NCBI RefSeq assembly: GCF_002210165.1 | Contig: NZ_AQQP01000012.1 | Location: 1 to 64,000 of the forward strand | DNA length: 64,000 nt | Source: Phaeobacter sp. 22II1-1F12B | GTDB taxonomy: Bacteria; Pseudomonadota; Alphaproteobacteria; Rhodobacterales; Rhodobacteraceae | Direction of reading: 5' to 3' | Shown: positions 33,777-41,606 of the stretch, one piece after another | Layout of the letters: the number at the start of each line of letters is the position of its first letter | Numbering within the stretch: position 1 is the stretch's first letter | Notes under the pieces: model-generated | Database searches by the model: none | What the model was told of the DNA's origin: nothing | What the model saw: the letters and a program-made list of their open reading frames with translations, nothing else | Position numbers and translations under genes: made by a program

Positions 33777-33817
33777 TGTACAGGGGGTGCACAGGTGCTG
33801 TACGGGTTGTGCACCGC
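33777..33817 (+). promoter_or_regulatory. Four-unit TGYAC array with 11-bp period
   Basis: Units TGTACAGG, TGCACAGG, TGTACGGG and TGCACCGC start at 33777, 33788, 33799 and 33810, exactly one helical turn apart. A nearly identical three-unit array occurs before the XdhC gene (58875-58904), in the same orientation to its gene. This looks like a cooperative binding site for an unknown regulator, 112 bases before the DUF59 gene. Confidence 0.5.
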
Positions 33818-33896
33818 CTGTGCCGCCGATATCGGCCGCCTTTCGCGCCACCGCAAAACCCGCACGCCCCCTTTACGCTTTGGCGCGGAAATCCTA

Positions 33897-33902
33897 TATA
33901 AT
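33897..33902 (+). promoter_or_regulatory. -10 element before the DUF59 gene
   Basis: A consensus TATAAT lies 27 bases before the ATG at 33929. The overlapping CTATAT (33894-33899) has TTTACG 16 bases upstream (33872-33877) as a possible -35. The transcript would have a very short leader. Confidence 0.45.
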
Positions 33903-33928
33903 CTCTCAGAAAACAGACCGAGGCCTAG

Positions 33929-34291
33929 ATGACCCAGACGCCAGAACCTCTTGAAGGTGCGCCGCTGATCGCGCCCTCCTCCACGGACCATCCCCTGTAC
34001 GAACAGATCGTGGATGCGTGCCGGACGGTGTACGACCCCGAGATTCCGGTGAACATCTATGAACTCGGCTTGATCTACACCATTGATATCAATGAGCAAA
34101 ACGAGGTCAACATCGCGATGTCCCTGACCGCGCCGGGCTGCCCCGTGGCCGGTGAGATGCCCGGCTGGGTGGCCGATGCGGTCGAGCCGATCCCCGGCGT
34201 CAAACAGGTCGATGTGGCGCTTGTCTGGGAGCCGCCCTGGGGCATGGACATGATGAGTGACGAGGCACGGCTCGAACTCGGCTTCATGTAA
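33929..34291 (+). CDS. DUF59/MIP18-family Fe-S assembly protein (SufT-like)
   Basis: A 120-residue protein of the DUF59 (MIP18/PaaD/SufT) family involved in Fe-S cluster maturation. Characteristic are CRTVYDPEIPVNIYELGLIY, the conserved Cys in LTAPGCPVAGEMP and the tail VWEPPWGMDMMSDEARLELG. It is followed 94 bases later by an A-type Fe-S carrier, which supports the assignment. The sufBCDS genes are not in the window. Confidence 0.88.
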   Translation: MTQTPEPLEGAPLIAPSSTDHPLYEQIVDACRTVYDPEIPVNIYELGLIYTIDINEQNEVNIAMSLTAPGCPVAGEMPGWVADAVEPIPGVKQVDVALVWEPPWGMDMMSDEARLELGFM

Positions 34292-34385
34292 TCCGCCCGT
34301 TAAGATGGCGGATTATCCATTCGGACCCGCCTCTTGAGATCGTGCCGCACCGGGATTACCTTGGGACGGCAAAGGAGTATGAAAG

Positions 34386-34748
34386 ATGTTTTCCATTCCG
34401 GGCAAACAGGCGGTCACTTTGACCCCTGCCGCGACCACCCAGATCACCAAGCTGATGGCCAAGGGTGGCCACAGCGGGTTGCGCATTGGCGTCAAGAAGG
34501 GCGGCTGCGCAGGCATGGAATACACGATGGACTATGTCTCAGAAGTTGACCCCAACGATGAGGTCATCGATCAGGACGGCGCCCGGGTGATGATTGCCCC
34601 GATGGCGCAGATGTTCCTCTTTGGCACTGAAATCGATTACGAAACCAGCCTGCTGGAATCCGGTTTCAAGTTCAACAACCCCAACGTGGCCGAAGCCTGC
34701 GGCTGCGGGGAATCCATCAAGTTCAACGAAGTCCCCGGCGCGAACTGA
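34386..34748 (+). CDS. A-type Fe-S cluster carrier (SufA/IscA/ErpA family)
   Basis: A 120-residue iron-sulfur carrier. The three conserved cysteines are present: one in KKGGCAGMEYTMDY and two in the C-terminal CGCGESI. The AATTQITKLMAKGG opening fits the family. The ATG at 34386 has AGGAG 8 bases upstream; the ATG at 34379 is out of frame. It probably delivers 2Fe-2S or 4Fe-4S clusters to apoproteins together with the preceding DUF59 protein. Confidence 0.92.
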   Translation: MFSIPGKQAVTLTPAATTQITKLMAKGGHSGLRIGVKKGGCAGMEYTMDYVSEVDPNDEVIDQDGARVMIAPMAQMFLFGTEIDYETSLLESGFKFNNPNVAEACGCGESIKFNEVPGAN

Positions 34749-34752
34749 CGCT

Positions 34753-35076
34753 ATGGCGCTTGGCGATAGCGATATCGCCTTTGCGCTTGAACTGTTCGAG
34801 CCGCTGGGAGACCTGACCACCCGCCGCATGTTCGGCGGCATGGCAATCTATCATCAGGGTGTGATCTTTGCCCTGCTGCGCAGCGACGCCACGCTGCTGC
34901 TCAAGGCCGAAGGCGACTTTCGCGCGCGCCTTGAGGCCGACGGATGGGACCGCTGGACCCACACACGCAAGAACGGCACAGAGACCAGCATGCCCTATTA
35001 CATCATCCCAAGCGAGGTTCTGGATGACCCCGAAAGCGCAAGCGACCTCGCCCGCGCCTCGCTGGACTCCCGTTAA
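34753..35076 (+). CDS. TfoX N-terminal domain protein
   Basis: A 107-residue protein consisting of only the TfoX/Sxy N-terminal domain (FEPLGDLTTRRMFGGMAIYHQGVIFALL; then MPYYIIPSEVLDDPE). In gammaproteobacteria TfoX controls competence, but single-domain relatives in alphaproteobacteria have no known role. It starts 4 bases after the Fe-S carrier stop and so is probably co-transcribed. Its stop shares bases with the stop of the convergent oxygenase gene. Confidence 0.85.
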   Translation: MALGDSDIAFALELFEPLGDLTTRRMFGGMAIYHQGVIFALLRSDATLLLKAEGDFRARLEADGWDRWTHTRKNGTETSMPYYIIPSEVLDDPESASDLARASLDSR

Positions 35077-35984
35077 CCCTTGCGCAGGTGCAGGTAAGTC
35101 TCGTTGAACCGGCGCGACAGGTGATCGCCCGCCGAGATAACCTGTCCTGAACCCGGAGGCGCTACGTTCGTGTCATGGCTTGGGTTGAAGAACAGTGGGA
35201 CGGAAATCCGCTCCTCCGAGCTGCCGATCACCCGGTGCAACGTCGCCTTGGCCCGCCCCCCGGTCCAGAATTCCAGCATTTCGCCAAAGTTGATGACAAA
35301 CCGCCCCGGCTCGGCCACGACAGGTTGCCAGCGTCCGTCGGCCAGACGCACCTCCAGCCCGGGCACCCCGTCCGTCGCCAACAGCGTCAGGCAGCCGTAA
35401 TCGGTATGAGGCGCGATGCCGAAATCCTTGTCCCCCGCCCAATCGGGCCGTTCGGGGTAGTAATTGCCTCGCAGCAGCGCCATCGGCGCATCGAACGCCT
35501 TATCGAAACTCGTCTCGTCCTCGCCAATCGCCACCGCCATCGCCCGCAGCAGTTCCAGCGCGACGCCATGCGCCTTGTTGTAATAGGCCTCGACCGAAGC
35601 GCGGAAATCCTCCTGCCCCTCGGGCCAGAGATTAGGCGCATAGACAGAAAGCCCGAGGTCAGCCAGCGGATGACCTTCGGGCAATTCGTGACCGCAATCA
35701 AAGACTTCCTTGAAATCCGGGTTGGCCGTCGGGTCGACCTGTTCCGATTTCGGCGCGCCCCAACCCCGGTTCGATCCGGTGCGGCTCATATCGACGGCGG
35801 ATTTCTCGGCGGCAGAGCATTGGAAGAACCCGCGGTAGGCCTCGATCACGCGCGACACCTCATCGGCACTCAGATCGGTATTGTGCAGGGTCAGGAACCC
35901 GACCTCGCGCAACGCATGGGTCAGCCGGGCCATTTCCACGGGATCCCTTGCCCTCAGCAGGGCCATGTCTAGATCAGGTATCAA
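35073..35984 (-). CDS. 2-oxoglutarate/Fe(II) oxygenase (isopenicillin N synthase family)
   Basis: A 303-residue soluble oxygenase. The iron ligands are His and Asp in APHTDYGCLTLL and the distal His in KATLHRVIG; the Arg-x-Ser co-substrate motif is in ERISVPLFFNP. The N-terminal DIOX_N region (VGFLTLHNTDLSADEV, AYRGFFQ) precedes. The start is set by the ribosome site: GGAGG lies 7 bases before a TTG at 35984 (reading (M)IPDLDMALLRA), while the first ATG (35966) is too far from it. The substrate is unknown. Confidence 0.85.
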   Translation of the reverse strand: MIPDLDMALLRARDPVEMARLTHALREVGFLTLHNTDLSADEVSRVIEAYRGFFQCSAAEKSAVDMSRTGSNRGWGAPKSEQVDPTANPDFKEVFDCGHELPEGHPLADLGLSVYAPNLWPEGQEDFRASVEAYYNKAHGVALELLRAMAVAIGEDETSFDKAFDAPMALLRGNYYPERPDWAGDKDFGIAPHTDYGCLTLLATDGVPGLEVRLADGRWQPVVAEPGRFVINFGEMLEFWTGGRAKATLHRVIGSSEERISVPLFFNPSHDTNVAPPGSGQVISAGDHLSRRFNETYLHLRKG

Positions 35985-36077
35985 GGCAGCGCCTCCCTTT
36001 GGTTGGACCTGCTTGCATTTGTCCCGCCAAACCGCCGATGGTAGCAGCGTGACTTTAAGAACAGGGGTAGAAAAACG

Positions 36078-36830
36078 ATGCGACGGAAACTGGCTGCAGG
36101 CAACTGGAAGATGAACGGCACCTCGGAGTCGCTTGCGGAAATCGACACCCTGATCAAGGAACATGCCGAACCGGGCTGTGATATGCTGATCTGCCCGCCC
36201 GCAACGCTGATCCAGCGCATGGCCGATGCCGCAAAGGACACCAACCTCGCCGTTGGCGGGCAGGATTGCCATGCCGAAACCAGCGGCGCGCATACCGGCG
36301 ATATCAGCGCGGTCATGCTGCGCGACGCCGGTGCGTCCCATGTCATCACCGGCCATTCCGAGCGCCGCGTCGATCATGGCGAACGGGATGAAACCGTGCG
36401 CGCCAAGACCCTCGCCGCCATCGAGGCCGGTCTGACAGCCATCGTCTGCGTCGGCGAAAGCCTCAAGGAACGCGAGGCCTCCAATACGCTCGACATTATC
36501 GCCGGCCAGCTTTCGGGCTCGATCCCGGATACGGTGACCGGGCAGAACCTTGTCGTCGCCTATGAACCGATCTGGGCCATCGGCACCGGCAAGGTCCCGA
36601 CGCTCGACCAGATCGGCGAGGTGCATGACTACATGCGCTCCCGGCTCGAACGCCGCTTTGGCGCAGGTGTCGCCCGCTCGGTCCGCCTCCTTTACGGCGG
36701 CTCGGTCAAGGCGGGCAATGCCGCCGAGATCTTCGGGGTTTCCAACGTGGACGGCGCGCTTGTCGGCGGTGCCAGCCTCAAGGCCGCTGATTTCGGCCCC
36801 ATCGTGGCTGCCCTGTCCGCAAGCAGCTGA
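36078..36830 (+). CDS. tpiA: Triosephosphate isomerase
   Basis: A 250-residue glycolytic/gluconeogenic enzyme interconverting dihydroxyacetone phosphate and glyceraldehyde 3-phosphate. Catalytic Lys is in AAGNWKMNG, His in ITGHSERR, Glu in VAYEPIWAIGTGK, and the phosphate loop is LLYGGSVKAGNA...GALVGGASLK. Length is normal. It is divergent from the oxygenase gene, with 93 bases between the starts. Confidence 0.97.
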   Translation: MRRKLAAGNWKMNGTSESLAEIDTLIKEHAEPGCDMLICPPATLIQRMADAAKDTNLAVGGQDCHAETSGAHTGDISAVMLRDAGASHVITGHSERRVDHGERDETVRAKTLAAIEAGLTAIVCVGESLKEREASNTLDIIAGQLSGSIPDTVTGQNLVVAYEPIWAIGTGKVPTLDQIGEVHDYMRSRLERRFGAGVARSVRLLYGGSVKAGNAAEIFGVSNVDGALVGGASLKAADFGPIVAALSASS

Positions 36831-36837
36831 AATGACA

Positions 36838-36868
36838 ACGGATCACCGGATGATCTCCGGTGATCCGT
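36838..36868. terminator. Hairpin between convergent tpiA and dctM
   Basis: A perfect 13-bp stem ACGGATCACCGGA/TCCGGTGATCCGT with a 5-base loop lies 7 bases after tpiA and about 45 bases after dctM on the other strand. No T-run follows, but the position between convergent genes fits bidirectional termination. Confidence 0.6.
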
Positions 36869-36911
36869 ATTGCTTACCCGATCAGGGCGACGGGTTTACC
36901 ACCCGCTAACC

Positions 36912-38342
36912 CTAGTTCGTGATGATCTCCGGTCCCATCAGGCTTGTCGGCAGGTAGGTCGACAGCCACGGCACATAGGTCACGAGGATCAGGAACACGA
37001 AGAGCACGGCAAGGAAGGGCAGCGCAGCCCGCACCACCTTCATCATCGGCATCCCGGCCACGCCCGAGGTCACGAAGAGGTTGAGACCGACGGGCGGCGT
37101 GATCATGCCGATTTCCATGTTCACAACCATGATGATGCCAAGGTGGATCGGGTCGATCCCCAGCTCGATGGCAATCGGGAAGACCAGCGGCGCGACGATC
37201 ACGATAAGCCCCGAAGGCTCCATGAACTGACCGCCGATCAGCAGGATGATGTTCACCACGATCAGGAACATGATCGGCCCGAAACCGGCGCTCAGCATCG
37301 CCCCGGCAATCTGCTGCGGGATCTGCTCGTCGGTCAGAACATGCTTTAGGATCAAGGCGTTGGCGATGATGAACATCAGCATGATCGTCAGCTTGCCCGC
37401 ATCGAGCAGCGTGTCGCGGGTGTCACGGTGAAAGAACGCGGTGACGATGGCCCAGGGCTTGTCGAGCAGGGTCAGCGGACGTGGCGTCGCGCCGGTTACG
37501 GCAGCGGCCGACAGGCTCTGCGCCTCGCGCGCCTTGAGCGGCCCCATGTCACGATACACAAAGAGCGCGACGATGGCCGCATAGACCGAGGCAACAGCGG
37601 CGGCTTCGGTTGGCGTGAACAGCGCTGCAGTGACACCGGGGATACCGTAGATCCCGACCATGATGATCACGATCAGCATCAGCCCCCAGAAGGCGTCGCG
37701 GAAACTGGCGCCGATTTCGCCCCAGCCCTGCCATTCGCCCTTGGGCATGCCACGGATGACCGCCATGACATAGATCGTCACCATCAGCATCACACCGGCC
37801 ATCAGGCCCGGAATGACGCCCGCAAGGAACATCCGCCCGACCGAAACATCGGTGGCCGAGGCATAGACCACCATCACGATAGACGGCGGGATCAGGATGC
37901 CCAGCGTGCCGGCGTTACAGATCACGCCTGCGGCGAATTCCTTGGTATAGCCCGCCTGCTGCATGGCCGCGATGACGATTGTCCCGATGGCCACCACGGT
38001 TGCCGGAGACGAACCGGACAGTGCGGCAAAGATCATGCAGGCGAAAACGCCCGAGATCGCCAGCCCGCCGCGCAGGTGCCCGACACAGGCGATGGAAAAG
38101 CGAATAATCCGTTTCGCCACGCCACCGGTCGACATGAAGGACGACGCAAGGATGAAGAAGGGGATCGCCAGAAGCGTATAGTGCCCCGCCATCGCCTGAT
38201 AAAGCGACTGGGCAATCGAGGCCAGCGAGGTATCCGAGAACATCAGCAGGAACAGGATCGAGCTGAACCCGAGCGATACCGCAATCGGCACGCCCACCAG
38301 CAAGAGGCCGATGATCAGGACAAAAAGGAGAACGACTTCCAT
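36912..38342 (-). CDS. dctM: TRAP transporter large permease DctM
   Basis: A 476-residue membrane protein, the ion-coupled translocation subunit of a tripartite dicarboxylate transporter. About twelve hydrophobic segments are visible with typical motifs (GGVAKRIIRFSIACVGHLRGG; AALSGSSPATVVAIG; NAGTLGILIPPSIVMVVYA). An extra cytoplasmic loop (about 265-325) makes it longer than the common 430 residues. It starts 6 bases after dctQ. Confidence 0.92.
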   Translation of the reverse strand: MEVVLLFVLIIGLLLVGVPIAVSLGFSSILFLLMFSDTSLASIAQSLYQAMAGHYTLLAIPFFILASSFMSTGGVAKRIIRFSIACVGHLRGGLAISGVFACMIFAALSGSSPATVVAIGTIVIAAMQQAGYTKEFAAGVICNAGTLGILIPPSIVMVVYASATDVSVGRMFLAGVIPGLMAGVMLMVTIYVMAVIRGMPKGEWQGWGEIGASFRDAFWGLMLIVIIMVGIYGIPGVTAALFTPTEAAAVASVYAAIVALFVYRDMGPLKAREAQSLSAAAVTGATPRPLTLLDKPWAIVTAFFHRDTRDTLLDAGKLTIMLMFIIANALILKHVLTDEQIPQQIAGAMLSAGFGPIMFLIVVNIILLIGGQFMEPSGLIVIVAPLVFPIAIELGIDPIHLGIIMVVNMEIGMITPPVGLNLFVTSGVAGMPMMKVVRAALPFLAVLFVFLILVTYVPWLSTYLPTSLMGPEIITN

Positions 38343-38348
38343 GTGGGA

Positions 38349-39035
38349 TTACTCCTGACGGGCGGCGGCGACATCGGCGACCGCGTCTTCGGCTTCGTGG
38401 CTGACGATCAGGCTGACCCGTTCGCCCCTGAGGACGGCGATAAAGGCCTGCACCACGCGCAGCAGGATCAGCGCGGTGGCAAAGGGCAGGATCGCGTAAG
38501 GCACAACACGGGGGAGCTTTTCATATTCCTCACCGTAGTTGATCGCCTCTTCGAGCCAGCGGAAGATGCCCAGCATCGGCACCTGGTCGGTGACGTAAAA
38601 GGCGCGGTCACGCACGCCCTCGGTAAAGCCCATCGGGAACCAGCGGCCATCGGTCGGTTGCAGCGCCGCGAAAGGCGCCCAGTAATCCCAGGCACCCTTC
38701 AGCAAAAGCCCCGCGTAGGCGAGGGAGATCAGCGCCGAAACAATGGCAAGCACCCGCTTTCCCGGGCTTTCGAACAGGTTGATCACCGCGTCCACACCAA
38801 GGTGCGAGCCGATCTTGAACCCGTAGGATATGCCCAGCAGCACAAGCCATGCGAACAGGATCAGAACGACTTCGAGCCCCCAGATGAGCGAGGCGTTGAA
38901 CACGTATCTCAGCACGACATTGATGAAGGTAACCAGCGTCATGAGGCCAAGGATGACCGCAATGGCCGTCTCTTCGATGGAATTGATGAAACGTCCGACC
39001 GCCGATTGCGGCCGATACTGCGCATGACCAGACAT
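38349..39035 (-). CDS. dctQ: TRAP transporter small permease DctQ
   Basis: A 228-residue four-helix membrane subunit. Motifs are LMTLVTFINVVLRYVFNASLIWGLEVVLILFAW (quoted as LRYVFNASLIWG) and RSHLG-like GSHLGVDAVINL. ATG 39035 (MSGHAQYRP) is preferred over the one at 39056. It is separated from dctP by two hairpins and is followed closely by dctM. Confidence 0.88.
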   Translation of the reverse strand: MSGHAQYRPQSAVGRFINSIEETAIAVILGLMTLVTFINVVLRYVFNASLIWGLEVVLILFAWLVLLGISYGFKIGSHLGVDAVINLFESPGKRVLAIVSALISLAYAGLLLKGAWDYWAPFAALQPTDGRWFPMGFTEGVRDRAFYVTDQVPMLGIFRWLEEAINYGEEYEKLPRVVPYAILPFATALILLRVVQAFIAVLRGERVSLIVSHEAEDAVADVAAARQE

Positions 39036-39064
39036 CGCGCGCCCCCCGGATTGCAAGAGATGGA

Positions 39065-39119
39065 TCCGGCGCGGCAGAGGCGCGCCGGACAGGTGGCGCC
39101 AGCCGTTTCCGGCTGGCGC
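39065..39119 (-). terminator. Two tandem hairpins between dctP and dctQ
   Basis: The first stem is TCCGGCGCG/CGCGCCGGA (39065-39089) and the second GCGCCAGCCG/CGGCTGGCGC (39096-39119), both perfect. They lie right after the dctP stop. Without T-runs they probably stabilise dctP mRNA and lower expression of dctQM, giving excess binding protein. Confidence 0.6.
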
Positions 39120-39128
39120 TCTGGCCGA

Positions 39129-40130
39129 TTACATCGACTCGTTGATGGATTGCGCAGCGGCGATGTTGTCCTCGCCCACGTCGCCTTCGAACTGTTCCCA
39201 GACCGGGTTCATCGCCTCGACCCATGCCGCGCGCTGCTCGGGGGTCAGTTCACGCACGACGCCACCGGCTTCGATGATCGCTGCCTTGGCTTCCTCGTTG
39301 ACCTTGAAGGACTCGCCGTTACGGGTCTCGGTCACTTCGCGCAGGATGGTCTGCATCTGGTCGCGTACATCGGCGTCCAGCGATTCCCACCAGTCGACGC
39401 TGGTCACGACCAGATAGTCGAGAACACCGTGGTTGGTTTCGGTCACACCGTCCTGAACTTCAAAGAACTTCTGGCCGTAGATATTCGACCATGTGTTCTC
39501 CTGCCCGTCGACAACACCGGTCTGCAGGGCGCCGTAAACCTCGGAAAAGGCCATCGGCTGCGGGCTGGCATCCAGCGCTTCCATCTGTGCGACAAGCACG
39601 TCGCTCGGCTGGACGCGGAACTTGAGTCCGGCCGCATCGGTCGGCTCCAGCAGCGGCTTTTTCGCCGAGAACTGCTTCATGCCGTTGTGCCAGAATTCCA
39701 GCCCCAGAAGGCCACGGCGCGCCATGGATTCCTTCATCGCCTGACCGGTCTCGGACGCCTGGAAGGCATCGACCGCTTCGATGTTCTTGAACATGAAGGG
39801 CAGGTCGAAAATACGGAACTGCTTGGTGAAGGTTTCGAATTTCGACAGGCTGGGCGCGGCCATCTGCACGTCGCCCTGAAGCATGGCCTCGAGAACCTGG
39901 TCATCGTTGTAAAGCGTCGAGTTCGGGTAGACCTCGACACAGGCCTTGCCGTTCATCTCTTCGTTCACGCGTTCCTGGAACAGCGAAGCCGCGATCCCCT
40001 TGGGGTGACGGTCGGTGTTGGTGACATGCGCGAACTTGACGACGATCTCGCCGTCATCACATTGCGCGAAACCGGCGGTTGCCGAAACGCTCAGCGTCAG
40101 GGCCGCCACAGCAGCGGTTGCAAATTTCAT
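39129..40130 (-). CDS. dctP: TRAP transporter substrate-binding protein DctP
   Basis: A 333-residue periplasmic C4-dicarboxylate-binding protein. The Sec signal peptide (MKFATAAVAALTLSVSATAG) ends at FAQ before CDDGEIVVKFAHVTNTDRHPKG. The substrate-contacting Arg-containing regions are typical (PLLEPTDAAGLKFRVQPSDV; NTWSNIYGQKFFEVQ; WWESLDADVRDQ). It is the first gene of dctPQM, with dctDB just upstream on the same strand, so succinate, fumarate or malate uptake is likely. Confidence 0.93.
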   Translation of the reverse strand: MKFATAAVAALTLSVSATAGFAQCDDGEIVVKFAHVTNTDRHPKGIAASLFQERVNEEMNGKACVEVYPNSTLYNDDQVLEAMLQGDVQMAAPSLSKFETFTKQFRIFDLPFMFKNIEAVDAFQASETGQAMKESMARRGLLGLEFWHNGMKQFSAKKPLLEPTDAAGLKFRVQPSDVLVAQMEALDASPQPMAFSEVYGALQTGVVDGQENTWSNIYGQKFFEVQDGVTETNHGVLDYLVVTSVDWWESLDADVRDQMQTILREVTETRNGESFKVNEEAKAAIIEAGGVVRELTPEQRAAWVEAMNPVWEQFEGDVGEDNIAAAQSINESM

Positions 40131-40253
40131 CGGATACTCCTCCCGAGCTATGTCTTCCGGACTGGTCCGGTGGCATCGTGATTCGATGCGCTGAGGTCAG
40201 TGAACAGAATCAGCGTCACCCGCTCAAGAACGCAGCGCGGCGATGGCGCGGTG

Positions 40254-40274
40254 GAAAAAATTATTAATTTTTTC
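40254..40274. promoter_or_regulatory. A+T-rich perfect palindrome in the dctP promoter
   Basis: A 21-bp palindrome with arms GAAAAAATTA and TAATTTTTTC around a central T lies 124 bases before dctP. It contains TAATAAT on the minus strand, which could be a -10 element. No sigma-54 type GG-GC promoter could be found between the operators and dctP. Confidence 0.45.
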
Positions 40275-40325
40275 ATCGTGTTACGGAGCGCCTCGCGTGG
40301 AGAGCGCCGTAGGCGCCAGGCGCCG

Positions 40326-40376
40326 AGTGCGAAAATCCACACAGGCCTGCGTGCACAATGTGCGGAAATCCGCACA
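40326..40376. promoter_or_regulatory. Tandem DctD-type operators
   Basis: A perfect 18-bp palindrome TGTGCGGAAATCCGCACA is at 40359-40376. A second copy matching at 15 of 18 positions is at 40326-40343. The centres are 33 bp apart, three helical turns, so a regulator would bind both on one face. The position upstream of dctP and directly behind dctD makes DctD the obvious candidate. Confidence 0.65.
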
Positions 40377-40388
40377 TTTTCACCGCCC

Positions 40389-41606
40389 CTATCGGCGGAA
40401 GTCTTCTGGGCGAATCCCGTATTTCGTCAATTTATCGTAAAAGGTCTTTCTCGGCAGTTTCAGCGCCTTGGCCGCTTCGGAGGCATGGCCGTTCTGCCGC
40501 CCGAGCGCCGCGATCAGCAGGGCGCGCTCGACCCGCGCCATCTGCTCGACCAGACCAAGGCCGGCGGCCTCGCTGACCTCCTCGGGCATGCCCAGTACAA
40601 AGCGCATCGCCGCGCTCATCAGGGAACGCGCATTGCCCGGCCAGTCCTGCGCCATAAGCGAGGCGAGGTGTTCGGGCGAAATCTCGGGCGGGTGGACCCC
40701 GGATTGCTCGGCCGCCTGCGCCACGTAGCGGCGGAACAGCACCGGGATGTCGTCCGGCCGCTCGGCGAGCGACGGAATGCGCACCCGGCTCACGTCCAGC
40801 CGGTAGAAAAGGTCGGCGTTCAGCGTCGTCTCATCCGGCTCGACAGTGCTGCCAGCCATGACGCGGGTGGCGTGGCGTTCCTCCAAAGCCTCGATCAGCG
40901 CGATCTGCGTATCTGCTGGCAGCCGTGTGATTTCATCAAGGAACAAAGCCCCGCCCCGGCTTGCTTCGAGCGCCTCGTGCAGCCCGCTGCGGTCCAGCCC
41001 GTCGGCGGCGCGTTTCTCGAACGGCGCCTGAGCCCGTGGCGAGCACATGTGGATCACTTCGGCAATCTTCGAGATGCCGCTGCCGGGCGGGCCGCTGACC
41101 AGCACCTCGGTATCGGTCTGCGCCACGCGACGCACCCGCGCCCGCAGCCCTTCGGCCAGCGCCGAGACGCCGAATATCAGGCGCGCCGCCGGATCGCCCG
41201 CCTCGCTCATCGCCTGTTCGGCCCGCGCCTCGAGCACTTTGCGCCGGGCCGCCAGCGCCCGGTTCATCACCGCAACCAGATCGGCGGGTGCGCAGGGCTT
41301 TTCAAGGAAGTCAAAGGCCCCCTGCTCCATCGCGGCGACCGCCATCGGGATGTCCGCCTCGCCGGTCAAAAGCACCACGGGCAGATCCTCATCCACCGCG
41401 CGGGCATGGCCCAAAAGGTGAAACCCGTCGCGCCCCGGCATGCGGATATCAGACAGGATCACCCCCGGAAAATCGCGGGTGATATGATCCTTGGCCGCGA
41501 CGAATGACCCGGCGACGATGGGTGTCAGCGCGGCAAGGTCAAGCGTCTGCGCCAGCGCCTCGCGCACGGCGCTGTCGTCTTCGACCAGAAGCACCATATC
41601 GCTCAT
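40389..41606 (-). CDS. dctD: DctD-like response regulator with degenerate AAA+ domain
   Basis: A 405-residue regulator: receiver domain with phospho-acceptor Asp (VILSDIRMPGRDG), AAA+ domain, and a C-terminal Fis-type helix-turn-helix (HASEAAKALKLPRKTFYDKL). The AAA+ domain is unusual. Walker A reads GPPGSGISK, with Ile where the invariant Lys of GxxGxGK should be, and the GAFTGA loop that contacts sigma-54 is deleted (about 25 residues missing before GGALFLDEI). It should therefore not be able to activate sigma-54 promoters in the normal way. The stop of dctB overlaps its start by 4 bases. Confidence 0.9.
   Translation of the reverse strand: MSDMVLLVEDDSAVREALAQTLDLAALTPIVAGSFVAAKDHITRDFPGVILSDIRMPGRDGFHLLGHARAVDEDLPVVLLTGEADIPMAVAAMEQGAFDFLEKPCAPADLVAVMNRALAARRKVLEARAEQAMSEAGDPAARLIFGVSALAEGLRARVRRVAQTDTEVLVSGPPGSGISKIAEVIHMCSPRAQAPFEKRAADGLDRSGLHEALEASRGGALFLDEITRLPADTQIALIEALEERHATRVMAGSTVEPDETTLNADLFYRLDVSRVRIPSLAERPDDIPVLFRRYVAQAAEQSGVHPPEISPEHLASLMAQDWPGNARSLMSAAMRFVLGMPEEVSEAAGLGLVEQMARVERALLIAALGRQNGHASEAAKALKLPRKTFYDKLTKYGIRPEDFRR

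Noticed and set aside
35985-36626. N-terminal extension of the oxygenase frame into tpiA
   Set aside because: The in-frame extension is antisense to tpiA and the ribosome site supports the TTG start at 35984.
37428-40181. Plus-strand open frame of 917 codons
   Set aside because: It is antisense to dctM, dctQ and dctP, which have clear family motifs; the frame is full of Arg/His/Asp runs typical of shadow frames.
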